Of a stretch of DNA of 64,000 bases, positions 1 to 8,038 are shown in pieces. Source of the DNA: Sphingobacterium mizutaii (lineage in GTDB: Bacteria > Bacteroidota > Bacteroidia > Sphingobacteriales > Sphingobacteriaceae); NCBI RefSeq assembly GCF_900187125.1, contig NZ_LT906468.1:62001-126000 (forward strand), read 5' to 3'. Each line of letters begins with the position of its first letter. Position 1 is the stretch's first letter. The notes beneath the pieces were generated by a model. It saw nothing but the letters and a program-made list of their open reading frames with translations. It did no database searches and was not told the origin of the DNA. The translations under genes and the position numbers were made by a program.

Positions 1-222
1 GCCATGTCCCTGTATGTGGCCATGTTTGATGAAATCGACGAAGGTACAGCCATTTTTAAATCGGCAAGAGAACAGGATACGCCATTGAATGGAGATAAAT
101 ACAGGTTTGTCGGGATTGAAAACGACCTGCCTACCGATCATTATCTTTGGTTAACCGGAGAGTCTGCAAAATGGATAAAAGGAGGAACGGGATACACTGC
201 GGAAAGACCGGTAAGACCTTAA
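1..222 (+). CDS. Glycoside hydrolase GH71/99-like, C-terminal fragment (5' end outside window)
   Basis: The frame is open from base 1, so this is the last ~73 residues of a longer protein and the ATG at base 4 is internal. The stretch YVAMFDEIDEGTAIFK followed by DHYLWLTGESA resembles the C-terminal part of Bacteroidetes proteins annotated as GH71/99-like (xylosidase/arabinosidase-type names are also used); this is recall of family motifs, not a search. The family is generally secreted and acts on alpha-linked glycans, but the substrate cannot be read from this fragment. It ends 220 bp before a lipoprotein gene and 1.7 kb before a SusC/SusD pair, so it may be the edge of a polysaccharide utilisation locus. 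A hairpin terminator follows. Confidence 0.6.
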   Translation, partial: AMSLYVAMFDEIDEGTAIFKSAREQDTPLNGDKYRFVGIENDLPTDHYLWLTGESAKWIKGGTGYTAERPVRP

Positions 223-269
223 TATTTTATCAGAGAATAGCTGGTTTGTTAGTTATTATATAGATGGTT

Positions 270-305
270 GGAAAGCGAGCTTCATGCTCGCTTTTCTCTT
301 TTTTG
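270..305 (+). terminator. Rho-independent terminator after the GH71/99-like gene
   Basis: A 9-bp perfect stem (AAAGCGAGC at 272-280 with GCTCGCTTT at 286-294), a 5-base loop and a T-rich tail lie 50 bp after the stop codon. Confidence 0.85.
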
Positions 306-442
306 CCTGTTTAATATATCGAAAAAGCCTAAGCAAATTATATAAATGTGTCAGATATTGAGCCCTTTACATGCTTAATAAAATCATAGAAAGGCCTAAT
401 TTCATTCTTGTAACCAATCATGGGTACACTAATCGCACTGAT

Positions 443-1420
443 ATGAAAGCTTTAAAAGTTACACGGCCCAAATTTTGGGCTCTCCTGATTTTGCCAATGC
501 TGCTTCAACTGATGTCTTGCTCCAAAGACTCGAATGCAAACCCTGAAAATCAAGTCCAACCAGACTTAAAATTAGGTTTTGATACGAGTTTCGCCACCTT
601 CGGCGAATATGTAAAGACGGAGGATAAGGTATACGTCGATAAAAACCTGAGGCAGGTTGAAAAGAGCAAGGCGGTCTACTATTTAAAAAGGGATTTATTA
701 GGCCGGGATATCGTCCCTAATGATGATGAGACCGGAAATTACTGGGAAGATCGCAAGTATTTCAAAGGTACGCCAGTCCTGCTTTTCTTTTATGAATATT
801 ACCGAATCGATAATAATCAATTGCATTTTGCCGTAAATGTTTCCGAACTTGAAAACACCAATACCTATATGTTCCATGGAAAGGCATTATGGGCATCCAA
901 TGATAAACCTCTAGCTCAAGGAGCGTACTCAATAGGTGAGCTGGACGGGGACTTTACGGTGTACAACCCCAATGGTTCTGTTAAAGACCAATTTGGCTTC
1001 GATCGCGGCCGCAAATATTCCAATATGCAAAAACCCGAAGATGTATATAAACCATTAGTAGGTAAGTGGGAGGCCATTGCGGCTCAGGATGGGAATTTCA
1101 AAATGATCAGCCAAGTCTATGAGCTGAATTCAAATGGTTCTATTAATTTTTATCCGGTTACCTATCTTGGATCAGGCGGAACAACCCCTTCATGGAGACC
1201 TGTTGACGGCGAAACCATCAAGACCTTAGGCTCGTGGAAATACACAGGGCAGGGTTCAAATTCAGGTAACATGGAATTGTTCTTTAAGGGAAATTCCATT
1301 ATGAAAGGCACGCTGACCATTGTCTCTGGAACTCAGTTTAAATTGAAGCCGACCTGGGTCGATGATAACTTTAAGAACGAGAATTCCTTGAAGGAATTAA
1401 CCTTCAAAAAGAAGCAATAA
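443..1420 (+). CDS. Hypothetical lipoprotein with lipocalin-like C-terminal region
   Basis: I chose the ATG at 443 rather than the upstream in-frame ATG at 371, because the protein then begins MKALKVTRPKFWALLI, a normal lipoprotein signal, with lipobox L-M-S-C at Cys26. The mature protein (~300 aa) is rich in aromatic and charged residues. From about residue 205 it contains VGKWEA...YELNSNGSINF...GSWKY...LTIVSG, the spacing typical of lipocalin-like/DUF-type eight-strand domains seen in many Bacteroidetes lipoproteins. Export to an outer membrane leaflet is inferred from the Cys followed by SKD. I do not recognise a specific family. It stands alone between terminators, upstream of a SusC/SusD pair, so a link to glycan use is only positional. 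Confidence 0.7.
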   Translation: MKALKVTRPKFWALLILPMLLQLMSCSKDSNANPENQVQPDLKLGFDTSFATFGEYVKTEDKVYVDKNLRQVEKSKAVYYLKRDLLGRDIVPNDDETGNYWEDRKYFKGTPVLLFFYEYYRIDNNQLHFAVNVSELENTNTYMFHGKALWASNDKPLAQGAYSIGELDGDFTVYNPNGSVKDQFGFDRGRKYSNMQKPEDVYKPLVGKWEAIAAQDGNFKMISQVYELNSNGSINFYPVTYLGSGGTTPSWRPVDGETIKTLGSWKYTGQGSNSGNMELFFKGNSIMKGTLTIVSGTQFKLKPTWVDDNFKNENSLKELTFKKKQ

Positions 1421-1445
1421 AAACGCAAGATTTCCCTGTGTTTTT
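1420..1445 (+). terminator. Weak hairpin terminator after the lipoprotein gene
   Basis: AAAACGCA (1420-1427) can pair with TGTGTTTT (1437-1444), including one G-U pair, and the right arm ends in a T run. It is short, so confidence is moderate. Confidence 0.45.
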
Positions 1446-1465
1446 AGACTAAAAAATAGGGGTTT

Positions 1466-1562
1466 CATTCGAGGCATATTCGAGACTTATTCGGGAATCC
1501 TTCGGGGATGGTTCAAGTTCTTTTTTGGACCATTCTGGTGTTTTCGGAATATGTCTCGAATG
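1466..1562. repeat. Imperfect nested inverted repeat (core ATTCGAGRCATATTC)
   Basis: The left arm CATTCGAGGCATATTC (1466-1481) matches the reverse complement of GAATATGTCTCGAATG (1547-1562) at 15 of 16 positions. Inside lies a second hairpin: ATGGTTCAA (1508-1516) with TTGGACCAT (1525-1533), one G-T pair. A related palindrome occurs at 27766-27805, also a few hundred bases upstream of a SusC gene. Confidence 0.7.
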
Positions 1563-1806
1563 AGGTCTCTATGAGGTCCAAAATAGGGAGCTGATTTACC
1601 TGAAAAATTAGCGGATTTCCTTTTTATCTCCTTTCTGTTTTAGCAAATTCATAATTCATCCTTCCGAAAATACAGTTTTAACCGCATTGGACAAGCTTTT
1701 TGCTGGCTTATAGGTAGTTATGAGGCTGGTGGTTGTGAGTTGAAATGTTATTTAGTTTTAAATTAAATGATTTTCGTTAATAAAACAACCGATTGCGCAA
1801 AATACG

Positions 1807-1816
1807 CAAACGTTTG
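1807..1816. promoter_or_regulatory. Candidate operator CAAACGTTTG upstream of susC
   Basis: A perfect 10-bp palindrome centred on CG, 80 bp before the SusC start codon and set in an AT-rich stretch. The AAACGTTT core with a central CG is the form used by many LacI/GalR-family operators. No LacI-type gene is in the window, so the assignment is an inference. Confidence 0.35.
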
Positions 1817-1895
1817 AGTTAGCTTAATATTTTAGCAACATTAATTTAATAATTATTTTAAACCAATCTAAACTTTATAATAATAACTGTTAATA

Positions 1896-4800
1896 ATGAA
1901 AAAAAGGTTTACTAAGCAATCATTAGTAAACAAATCTTACTACTTAGCTTCAGCTCTTATACTCGGAATTACCATGCCGAATTATGGATTTGCCACAACG
2001 CCTAAGTTTGACGTAAGCCCTTTGTTTGCTCAAAATCAAGAAACTGTAAGAGGAACGGTTTCAGATGAAAACGGACCACTCGCTGGAGCGACTGTAAGTC
2101 TGAAGAACAATTCCCGAGTTGCGACTTCAACGGATGAAAATGGACAGTTTTCGATCCAAGTACCTTTAGGAGAAACTTTAGTCTTTTCAGCTATTGGCTA
2201 TGCTACCCAAGAAAAAGTGGTGGATTCCAATAGCATCAATGTTCAATTAAGCTCATCCAACCAAGATATTGACGAGGTTGTCGTAGTTGCTTTTGGTACC
2301 CAGAAGAAAGTGAACTTAACAGGTTCGGTGGCTTCGGTTACGCCAAAGCAATTGGCAGAGCGACCAGTGACTTCATTACAAAATGCTTTACAAGGGGTCT
2401 CTCCAGGAATTACGGTAATCAGTAGACCAATGGCACCTAAAAAAGGAAATAATGCGACCTTAACTGTCCGCGGACGTTCCAACCTAGGCACACCAGGACC
2501 GATGTATATCATCGATGGGATTCCTGCTACAGGAGCAGAATTTGCAGCAATCAGCCCAGCGGATATCAGCAGCATGTCGGTATTGAAAGATGCAGCTTCG
2601 GCCTCCCTTTACGGTTCTAGAGCGGCTAACGGGGTCATATTGGTCAATACAAAACGTGGTGGCGGCGACCGTGCCATCATCGGTTTCTCCGCAAACCAAG
2701 GTTGGCAAAGCACAACCTTCCTGCCGAACTTTGCGAACTCATTGGAATATATCGAATTGTATAACCGCGCCATGAAAAATGCCGGTAAACAAACCATCTT
2801 TACCGATGATATCATCGAAAAGTACAGATCTGGTTCTGATAAGGACATGTACCCGAATACCAATTGGTTTGATGAAATCATCGATCAATCTGCTCCACAG
2901 AGGGATGTGAACTTAAATATTAATGCACCAGGGAAATTGGCTAATTACTATTTAGGTTTAAATTATTTCGATCAAAACTCCATCGTGCCCGGTATGAAAC
3001 AGGACCGTATCAATATCAAGTTGAATACACAGAGTGATGTGATCGAAAACTTGTTGAAAGTTGGGACGAACATTTCCTTCTTAAAACAAGATTACGACCG
3101 TCAAGGTGGTGAAATCAGTTGGGTTGAGATGGGTAGAGCATTGCCTATGACAGTTATGCAGCAGTCGAATGGCGAATACGGTACCATTTCCAATGGAGTA
3201 ACCAATGCGACGATTGCAAAGAACAACCAATTGAGAAATATCCGTGAAGCTGGACAGGGAAGAAACAGAGATAATTACTTGCAATTGGCAGGTAATGCCT
3301 CTTTGACTCCTTTTGAAGGTTTCTCATTGGACGGATTGGTTTCCTTGAAATATACCAATACCAATAGTTGGGATTTCATCAATCGATTAAATCCATTGAC
3401 GGATTTCTTGACGCAAAAGCCTTTACCATCAACGGCAGTTCCGATCAATGAATTGAAGGAATACTGGGGTAAACGTGAGGAGTTATTGCTTCAGGCATTG
3501 GCTAATTACGAAAGACGTTTTGATGATCACTATGGTAAGATTACTGCCGGTGTGACGCAAGAGTCTAATGTTTACAGAGAGGCTTTCTTAGGTCGTAAAA
3601 ACTTTGTAAACAATGATCTAGAAACCATTATCAATGGTTCTTCTGCACAAACAGATGTAAGTAGCGATGGAACTGGACTAGCGAATAGAACGATTCAGGA
3701 TGAATGGTCAATCCGTTCTTTCTTTGGTCGTTTCAACTATAACTATCAAGAGAAATACCTTTTCGAAGCGAACGCTCGTATAGATTATTCTTCTCGCTTT
3801 GCACCTGAGGTTCGCAGAGCATTCTTCCCATCCCTATCAGCAGGATGGAGTATTGATAAGGAGCAGTTTATGCAAAACGTGAACTGGATTGATGCCTTGA
3901 AATTAAGAGGTTCATGGGGTTCATTGGGTAACCAAGATGCGGTTGCAATCGGCAACTACTTCAATTTGATCAGTATCAGCTCGCTATATAGTTTTGAAGG
4001 TGTTCCAGTTGATGGTGCCTTACAAACTGCTGCAGTAAACAGAGGGGCGCTATGGGAAAAAGTGTACCAATCAAACGTAGGTTTGGATGCGACTTTATTC
4101 AATGGTAAAGTGAACTTAACTGCTGAGTATTACATCAAGAATACAAAAGGAATCTTGTTGCAGCCTACTTTCTTGGCTACTTCAGGATGGGGAACAGCAG
4201 CTTACTTTAACCAAGGTGAAACCAAGAACAAAGGTATCGAGGTGATTGCTACTTACAATGGACAAGTTGGTGAAGAATTTAAATATTCAATCTCCGGAAA
4301 TATCTCGAAGATCAATAATGAGATCATCAACCTAGGTACAGGTAGAGATGAGATCGTGAGTGGTTATTACATTAACCGTGTTGGTGGATCAGTTGGTGAT
4401 TACTACGGATATAAATCAGATGGTCTATTCACTTCCCAAGAGGAAATCGACAACCACCCTAGCCAAAAAAGTATCGCTGGTAACTCCAAGATCGGAGATA
4501 TCAAATATGTAGACGTGAATGGTGATGGCGTTTTGGATCCAAAAGACAGAACGATCCTAGGTAATGATGTGCCTTGGTTCAACTATGGTTTTGCGGTAAA
4601 CGCATCTTACAAAGGTTTTGACCTGAACGTTCTTACTTATGGTGTTGGAGGCGTGAAAACATACTTTGAGCAAGAGGCTGCACATCCTTTCTTTAACGGT
4701 GGTAACATCAAAAAAGAATGGTTACAAGGTTGGACAGAGGAGAACAATTCGGCAAATGCGCCATTCCCTCGCATTACCTTAACTGGTGATGCTCAACAAA

Positions 4801-5057
4801 ACTACATTACTTCTGATTTCTGGTTATTCAGTGGAAATTATTTCAGGATCCGTGCCATTACATTAGGCTATACTTTCGACAAGAAATTGATTGAAAAGGC
4901 AAAAATGTCTAACCTAAGGTTGTTTGCGTCCTCAAATAATCCATTTACGTTCATGGCAGATAAGAGATTATCCGATTATGATCCAGAAACAGGTTCAGGA
5001 AGAGCAAGCTTCTTAGGCGTGAAAACTTTCTCTATCGGTTTGAATGCTAATTTTTAA
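1896..5057 (+). CDS. SusC/RagA-family TonB-dependent outer membrane receptor
   Basis: This 1053-aa protein is of usual SusC length. An N-terminal signal segment (hydrophobic ~17-33) is followed by a CarboxypepD_reg domain (~50-118), a TonB-box-like DEVVVVAFGT (~126-135), a plug domain (~140-255) with the SusC hallmark VLKDAASASLYGSRAANGVI, and a beta-barrel ending in an aromatic C-terminal residue (LNANF). SusC proteins import oligosaccharides or other ligands across the outer membrane using TonB energy, with the partner SusD lid lipoprotein. The SusD partner starts 21 bp downstream. The ligand is unknown; a GH71/99-like gene 1.7 kb upstream hints at a glycan. Identification as SusC is certain; substrate is not. 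Confidence 0.95.
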   Translation: MKKRFTKQSLVNKSYYLASALILGITMPNYGFATTPKFDVSPLFAQNQETVRGTVSDENGPLAGATVSLKNNSRVATSTDENGQFSIQVPLGETLVFSAIGYATQEKVVDSNSINVQLSSSNQDIDEVVVVAFGTQKKVNLTGSVASVTPKQLAERPVTSLQNALQGVSPGITVISRPMAPKKGNNATLTVRGRSNLGTPGPMYIIDGIPATGAEFAAISPADISSMSVLKDAASASLYGSRAANGVILVNTKRGGGDRAIIGFSANQGWQSTTFLPNFANSLEYIELYNRAMKNAGKQTIFTDDIIEKYRSGSDKDMYPNTNWFDEIIDQSAPQRDVNLNINAPGKLANYYLGLNYFDQNSIVPGMKQDRINIKLNTQSDVIENLLKVGTNISFLKQDYDRQGGEISWVEMGRALPMTVMQQSNGEYGTISNGVTNATIAKNNQLRNIREAGQGRNRDNYLQLAGNASLTPFEGFSLDGLVSLKYTNTNSWDFINRLNPLTDFLTQKPLPSTAVPINELKEYWGKREELLLQALANYERRFDDHYGKITAGVTQESNVYREAFLGRKNFVNNDLETIINGSSAQTDVSSDGTGLANRTIQDEWSIRSFFGRFNYNYQEKYLFEANARIDYSSRFAPEVRRAFFPSLSAGWSIDKEQFMQNVNWIDALKLRGSWGSLGNQDAVAIGNYFNLISISSLYSFEGVPVDGALQTAAVNRGALWEKVYQSNVGLDATLFNGKVNLTAEYYIKNTKGILLQPTFLATSGWGTAAYFNQGETKNKGIEVIATYNGQVGEEFKYSISGNISKINNEIINLGTGRDEIVSGYYINRVGGSVGDYYGYKSDGLFTSQEEIDNHPSQKSIAGNSKIGDIKYVDVNGDGVLDPKDRTILGNDVPWFNYGFAVNASYKGFDLNVLTYGVGGVKTYFEQEAAHPFFNGGNIKKEWLQGWTEENNSANAPFPRITLTGDAQQNYITSDFWLFSGNYFRIRAITLGYTFDKKLIEKAKMSNLRLFASSNNPFTFMADKRLSDYDPETGSGRASFLGVKTFSIGLNANF

Positions 5058-5078
5058 CCAGCAACAATTATTAGAACA

Positions 5079-6734
5079 ATGAAAAGATTTATATATATCG
5101 GTCTATTTGCAGCCCTTACACTAACATCCTGTAAGGATGAATTCTTGGATAGGATTCCAATGAATTCCGTTTCGGAGGAGACCTTTTGGAAAACTGAAAA
5201 TGATGTTTACCTAGCGGTAAATGGAATATATGCAACATTGCCAGGTGATGGCATCATTTACGAAGATGGAGCATCCGACATCGCACATGCCCAATACCCA
5301 TGGGAGAGCACGGCAACTTCGGTATCTTCAGGAATCGTAAGTACGGCCTTGAATGCCGGATGGAATTATGAGATCGTTCGTAAGAGCAATTATTTCCTAG
5401 AGAATGTGGACAAGGCGACCATGGACGAAGCTTTAAAGAATCGTTATAAAGCAGAAGTTCGCTTTTTGCGTGCTTATCGCTATTTCAACATGGCTAGTAA
5501 GTTTGGTGGAGTGCCTTTGATCACTAAGGTTTTGGGATTTACAGAAGAGGAATTGAACGTACCTAGAGCTTCCAAAGATGAGGTGATTTCTTTTGTGCTG
5601 AAGGAATTGGATGAGGTTGCCAATATTCTTCCAAATTCTTATGCTGGCGGAAAGAACAATGAAAAAGGCAGAATCACTAAAGGTGCAGTCTTGGCTTTGA
5701 AATCAAGGATTCTTTTGAATGAAGCTAAGTATGCAGAAGCGGCTGCAGCTGCTCAGGAAGTAATGGGTCTGGGTTATCAATTGTTCAAGACTTCCCAAGA
5801 GTCTGAGATTGATCAAAAAGACGATTACAGTAAGTTGGTCGATTTCGCTAATGCTGATGAACAAAAGAAATTTAGATTGGCACTTCGTAGTTATGAGGGG
5901 ATTTTCCATCAGGCAAACGAAGGGAATTCAGAAGTTATCCTGGAAAGACAGTATATCCAACAAGCACAGCCTAACTACTTAAATACCTATTTGTTAGAAG
6001 GTGGTGTTGGAGGATGGAGTTCACTTACTCCGACTCAAGAATTGGTGAATAGCTACCAAAACTTCAAGACGGGTGAAGCCGTTGCAGTACCGAGCAATCA
6101 AGAGCGTGCGCAACGTTATGCTGATAAAGACAAGACTGCTTTTCTTCAGGAATACAAAAATAGAGATCCACGTTTCTATGCTTCCATTCTTTTTGAAACA
6201 GCGCCTTGGAATGCTTTGACCATCGATGGTGGATACAAGTTCTCTTGGGTAGATGGAGCGAGCAATATGTCTAAGACAGGATATAACTTCAGGAAAATGG
6301 TCGATACGAAGGCGAATAGAGATAACCTAGACAACCATAGCAATGTGATCCTGATTCGTTACGCTGAAGTGCTCTTGAACTATGCAGAGGCTAAGAATGA
6401 AGCAACTGGGCCAGATGCAACCGTTTATGCGGCTATTGATCAGATCCGTGAGCGTGCTGGAATGCCTAAGCTTGACCGTACGAAGTATGGAAGCAAGGAA
6501 GCCCTTAGAAATGCAATCCGTCAGGAAAGAAAGGTTGAGTTGGCATTGGAAGGAGTTCGTTATTTGGATATCCGCCGTTGGAAAACTGCACCTGATGTGA
6601 TGAAGAATATCTATAACCTGAAAAATTCATTGGCGCAAGAACGTATTTGGGACAATAAATTGTATTTGATGCCTGTACCTCAGTCTCAGATGGACTTGTC
6701 TTACGGCGTACTTGTTCAAAACCCAGGTTACTAA
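5079..6734 (+). CDS. SusD/RagB-family nutrient-binding lipoprotein
   Basis: The 551-aa protein starts with a lipoprotein signal ending in LTLTSC (Cys18), followed by KDEFLDRIP, the typical SusD beginning. SusD helices are visible in NRYKAEVRFLRAYRYFNMASKFGGVPL (given by its key parts: the RFLRAYRYF and GGVPL motifs near residue 135-150), and the C-terminal RQERKVELALEGVRYLDIRRW and LMPVPQSQ...QNPGY motifs close the protein. It forms the surface lid over the SusC barrel encoded 21 bp upstream, and the two share a terminator, so they are one transcription unit. Confidence 0.95.
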   Translation: MKRFIYIGLFAALTLTSCKDEFLDRIPMNSVSEETFWKTENDVYLAVNGIYATLPGDGIIYEDGASDIAHAQYPWESTATSVSSGIVSTALNAGWNYEIVRKSNYFLENVDKATMDEALKNRYKAEVRFLRAYRYFNMASKFGGVPLITKVLGFTEEELNVPRASKDEVISFVLKELDEVANILPNSYAGGKNNEKGRITKGAVLALKSRILLNEAKYAEAAAAAQEVMGLGYQLFKTSQESEIDQKDDYSKLVDFANADEQKKFRLALRSYEGIFHQANEGNSEVILERQYIQQAQPNYLNTYLLEGGVGGWSSLTPTQELVNSYQNFKTGEAVAVPSNQERAQRYADKDKTAFLQEYKNRDPRFYASILFETAPWNALTIDGGYKFSWVDGASNMSKTGYNFRKMVDTKANRDNLDNHSNVILIRYAEVLLNYAEAKNEATGPDATVYAAIDQIRERAGMPKLDRTKYGSKEALRNAIRQERKVELALEGVRYLDIRRWKTAPDVMKNIYNLKNSLAQERIWDNKLYLMPVPQSQMDLSYGVLVQNPGY

Positions 6735-6767
6735 GAACAGTCAATAATAGTTAATAATAAATAATGC

Positions 6768-6799
6768 AAAGAGGTGTCCAAAAGGGCACCTCTTTTTTT
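6768..6799 (+). terminator. Rho-independent terminator of the first SusC/SusD operon
   Basis: A stem of about 12 bp, AAAGAGGTGTCC (6768-6779) with GGGCACCTCTTT (6784-6795), with one G-T pair, a short A loop, and a T run. Confidence 0.9.
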
Positions 6800-7151
6800 G
6801 TTGATAAACGGTAAAAATATATCCAATAGCTATAAAAATATCCATAATATATAACCTATAATTTTAGGTTGATATATGGATAAATATAGCCAAGCTAAGA
6901 CTAGTGCTCTTTCAATTTTTTATTTGCCGATTAACAAGAAATAATTCGATACAAGTTTGAACAAATAAAATTTGTTCAGGCTAATTCTTGCTTTGGATTA
7001 TTGTCTCAAATAAAAAAAGGAAAATAATTTTGAGCCAATATATGTTTAAACGTATATGTTCCAAAATGATGTCTAGCTATACTTATAATGCGGTTTTTTG
7101 CATTTTTCTGAAAAGAAAATTTTGCTCAGATCCTGTTGTTGCCATTTTCGT

Positions 7152-7177
7152 TTAACATCTTTTGGTAAGATTCTTGT
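7152..7177 (+). promoter_or_regulatory. Candidate promoter element TTAACA-N4-TTGG-N8-TTG (sigma-54-like spacing)
   Basis: TTAACA (7152-7157), TTGG (7162-7165) and TTG (7174-7176) lie in the same order and with the same spacing as at 32340-32364. The GG and the downstream TTG are 11 bases apart, as in -24/-12 (RpoN) promoters, but the -12 GC is not present. It lies 130 bp before the first T9SS-cluster gene. Confidence 0.3.
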
Positions 7178-7305
7178 GACAAGAAATGCTGGTAAAATTT
7201 TACGACTTAATAATTTTGAGCCTATAATTTTATTGAACTTACAATAAAGGGCCTCAAAATTCGTCTAAATAATAATGTATTGTATTGCTAACAAGAATTC
7301 TTAAC

Positions 7306-7995
7306 ATGAAAAAAACTATTTTTTCTTTACTATTATTTGCAGTTTGTGGTTTTAAATCAGCGCAAGCACAATTTTCTCGTCCGCTTAGTGTTGGTATTGG
7401 AGCAGGACCTACAATCAATTTGACCGACTTGGCGAACGTCGAGACCAATTTAGCGGGACATATTGATGTAGATGGGTTGATCACTCCCTTTATTTCGGCC
7501 GGTATTCATGCAGAAAAAGGTGCTTTAAGTGGAAATGGTTATGCCAGCACATTTAAGAATGACTACTATGCTTTTAACGCAAATGCAAAGGTCAGGATTG
7601 GTCAATTTATGAACCTACCGGATAATTATAGCTATTATAATCTCCAATCAGATCCTTTCCATAAAATACTTGCAAATATCTATTTAGGTGCAGGTGCCGG
7701 AGTGATCAAGAATAACATCAAAAACAGCATTGCTCCTAACTATGAAAGTGCTGTCGTAGCACAAGGCGGTGAAATTTCCCAAGACCTAGATGGTTTCCAA
7801 TTTGTAGTTCCAGTCAATCTTGGTGTTGATTTCCCGATTGGTAGAGGTTTGTACGGTCCACAATGGGCAATCAACTTGAACTATCAGCATACGATCACGA
7901 CCAAGGATAATTTGGATGGGGTTATCAATAGTAAACAAGATCACTATAGCTATATCTCTTTAGGTGTTAAATACGCCTTGTTTCAAAGAAAATAA
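7306..7995 (+). CDS. Outer membrane beta-barrel protein upstream of gldK
   Basis: I chose the ATG at 7306 over the earlier frame opening at 7285, because it gives a clean signal peptide, MKKTIFSLLLFAVCGFKSAQAQ, cleaved around AQA/QF. The mature protein (~207 aa) has alternating hydrophobic strands, Gly/Asn/Tyr turns (GIGAGPTINL, IYLGAGAGVIK, VPVNLGVDFPIG) and ends in SYISLGVKYALFQRK, consistent with a small beta-barrel. It precedes gldK by 43 bp and is probably the first gene of that operon. In other Bacteroidetes a barrel protein of the PorP/SprF type sits near gldK, but this one is shorter (about 230 aa) and I cannot assign it to that family. A T9SS-accessory role is an inference from position. 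Confidence 0.75.
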   Translation: MKKTIFSLLLFAVCGFKSAQAQFSRPLSVGIGAGPTINLTDLANVETNLAGHIDVDGLITPFISAGIHAEKGALSGNGYASTFKNDYYAFNANAKVRIGQFMNLPDNYSYYNLQSDPFHKILANIYLGAGAGVIKNNIKNSIAPNYESAVVAQGGEISQDLDGFQFVVPVNLGVDFPIGRGLYGPQWAINLNYQHTITTKDNLDGVINSKQDHYSYISLGVKYALFQRK

Positions 7996-8038
7996 GGGAT
8001 CCTAAATCAATCATTATCAAATACTATAAAATTAAACA

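Larger units (their letters stand above)
1421..1895. other. Non-coding region upstream of the first SusC gene
   Basis: This 475-bp gap holds a weak terminator, a nested imperfect inverted repeat (1466-1562), and an AT-rich promoter region containing the palindrome CAAACGTTTG at 1807-1816. No open frame of note was seen. Confidence 0.7.
6735..7305. other. AT-rich non-coding region before the T9SS cluster
   Basis: After the terminator this 571-bp gap is AT-rich and has no convincing gene. It holds a 14-bp exact direct repeat AATAATTTTGAGCC at 7023-7036 and 7209-7222, and a promoter-like motif at 7152-7177 that is shared with the promoter region of the lipoprotein at 32420. Confidence 0.6.

Noticed and set aside
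2243..2575. Antisense open frames inside the SusC gene
   Set aside because: They are shadow frames of the coding strand without plausible protein features.
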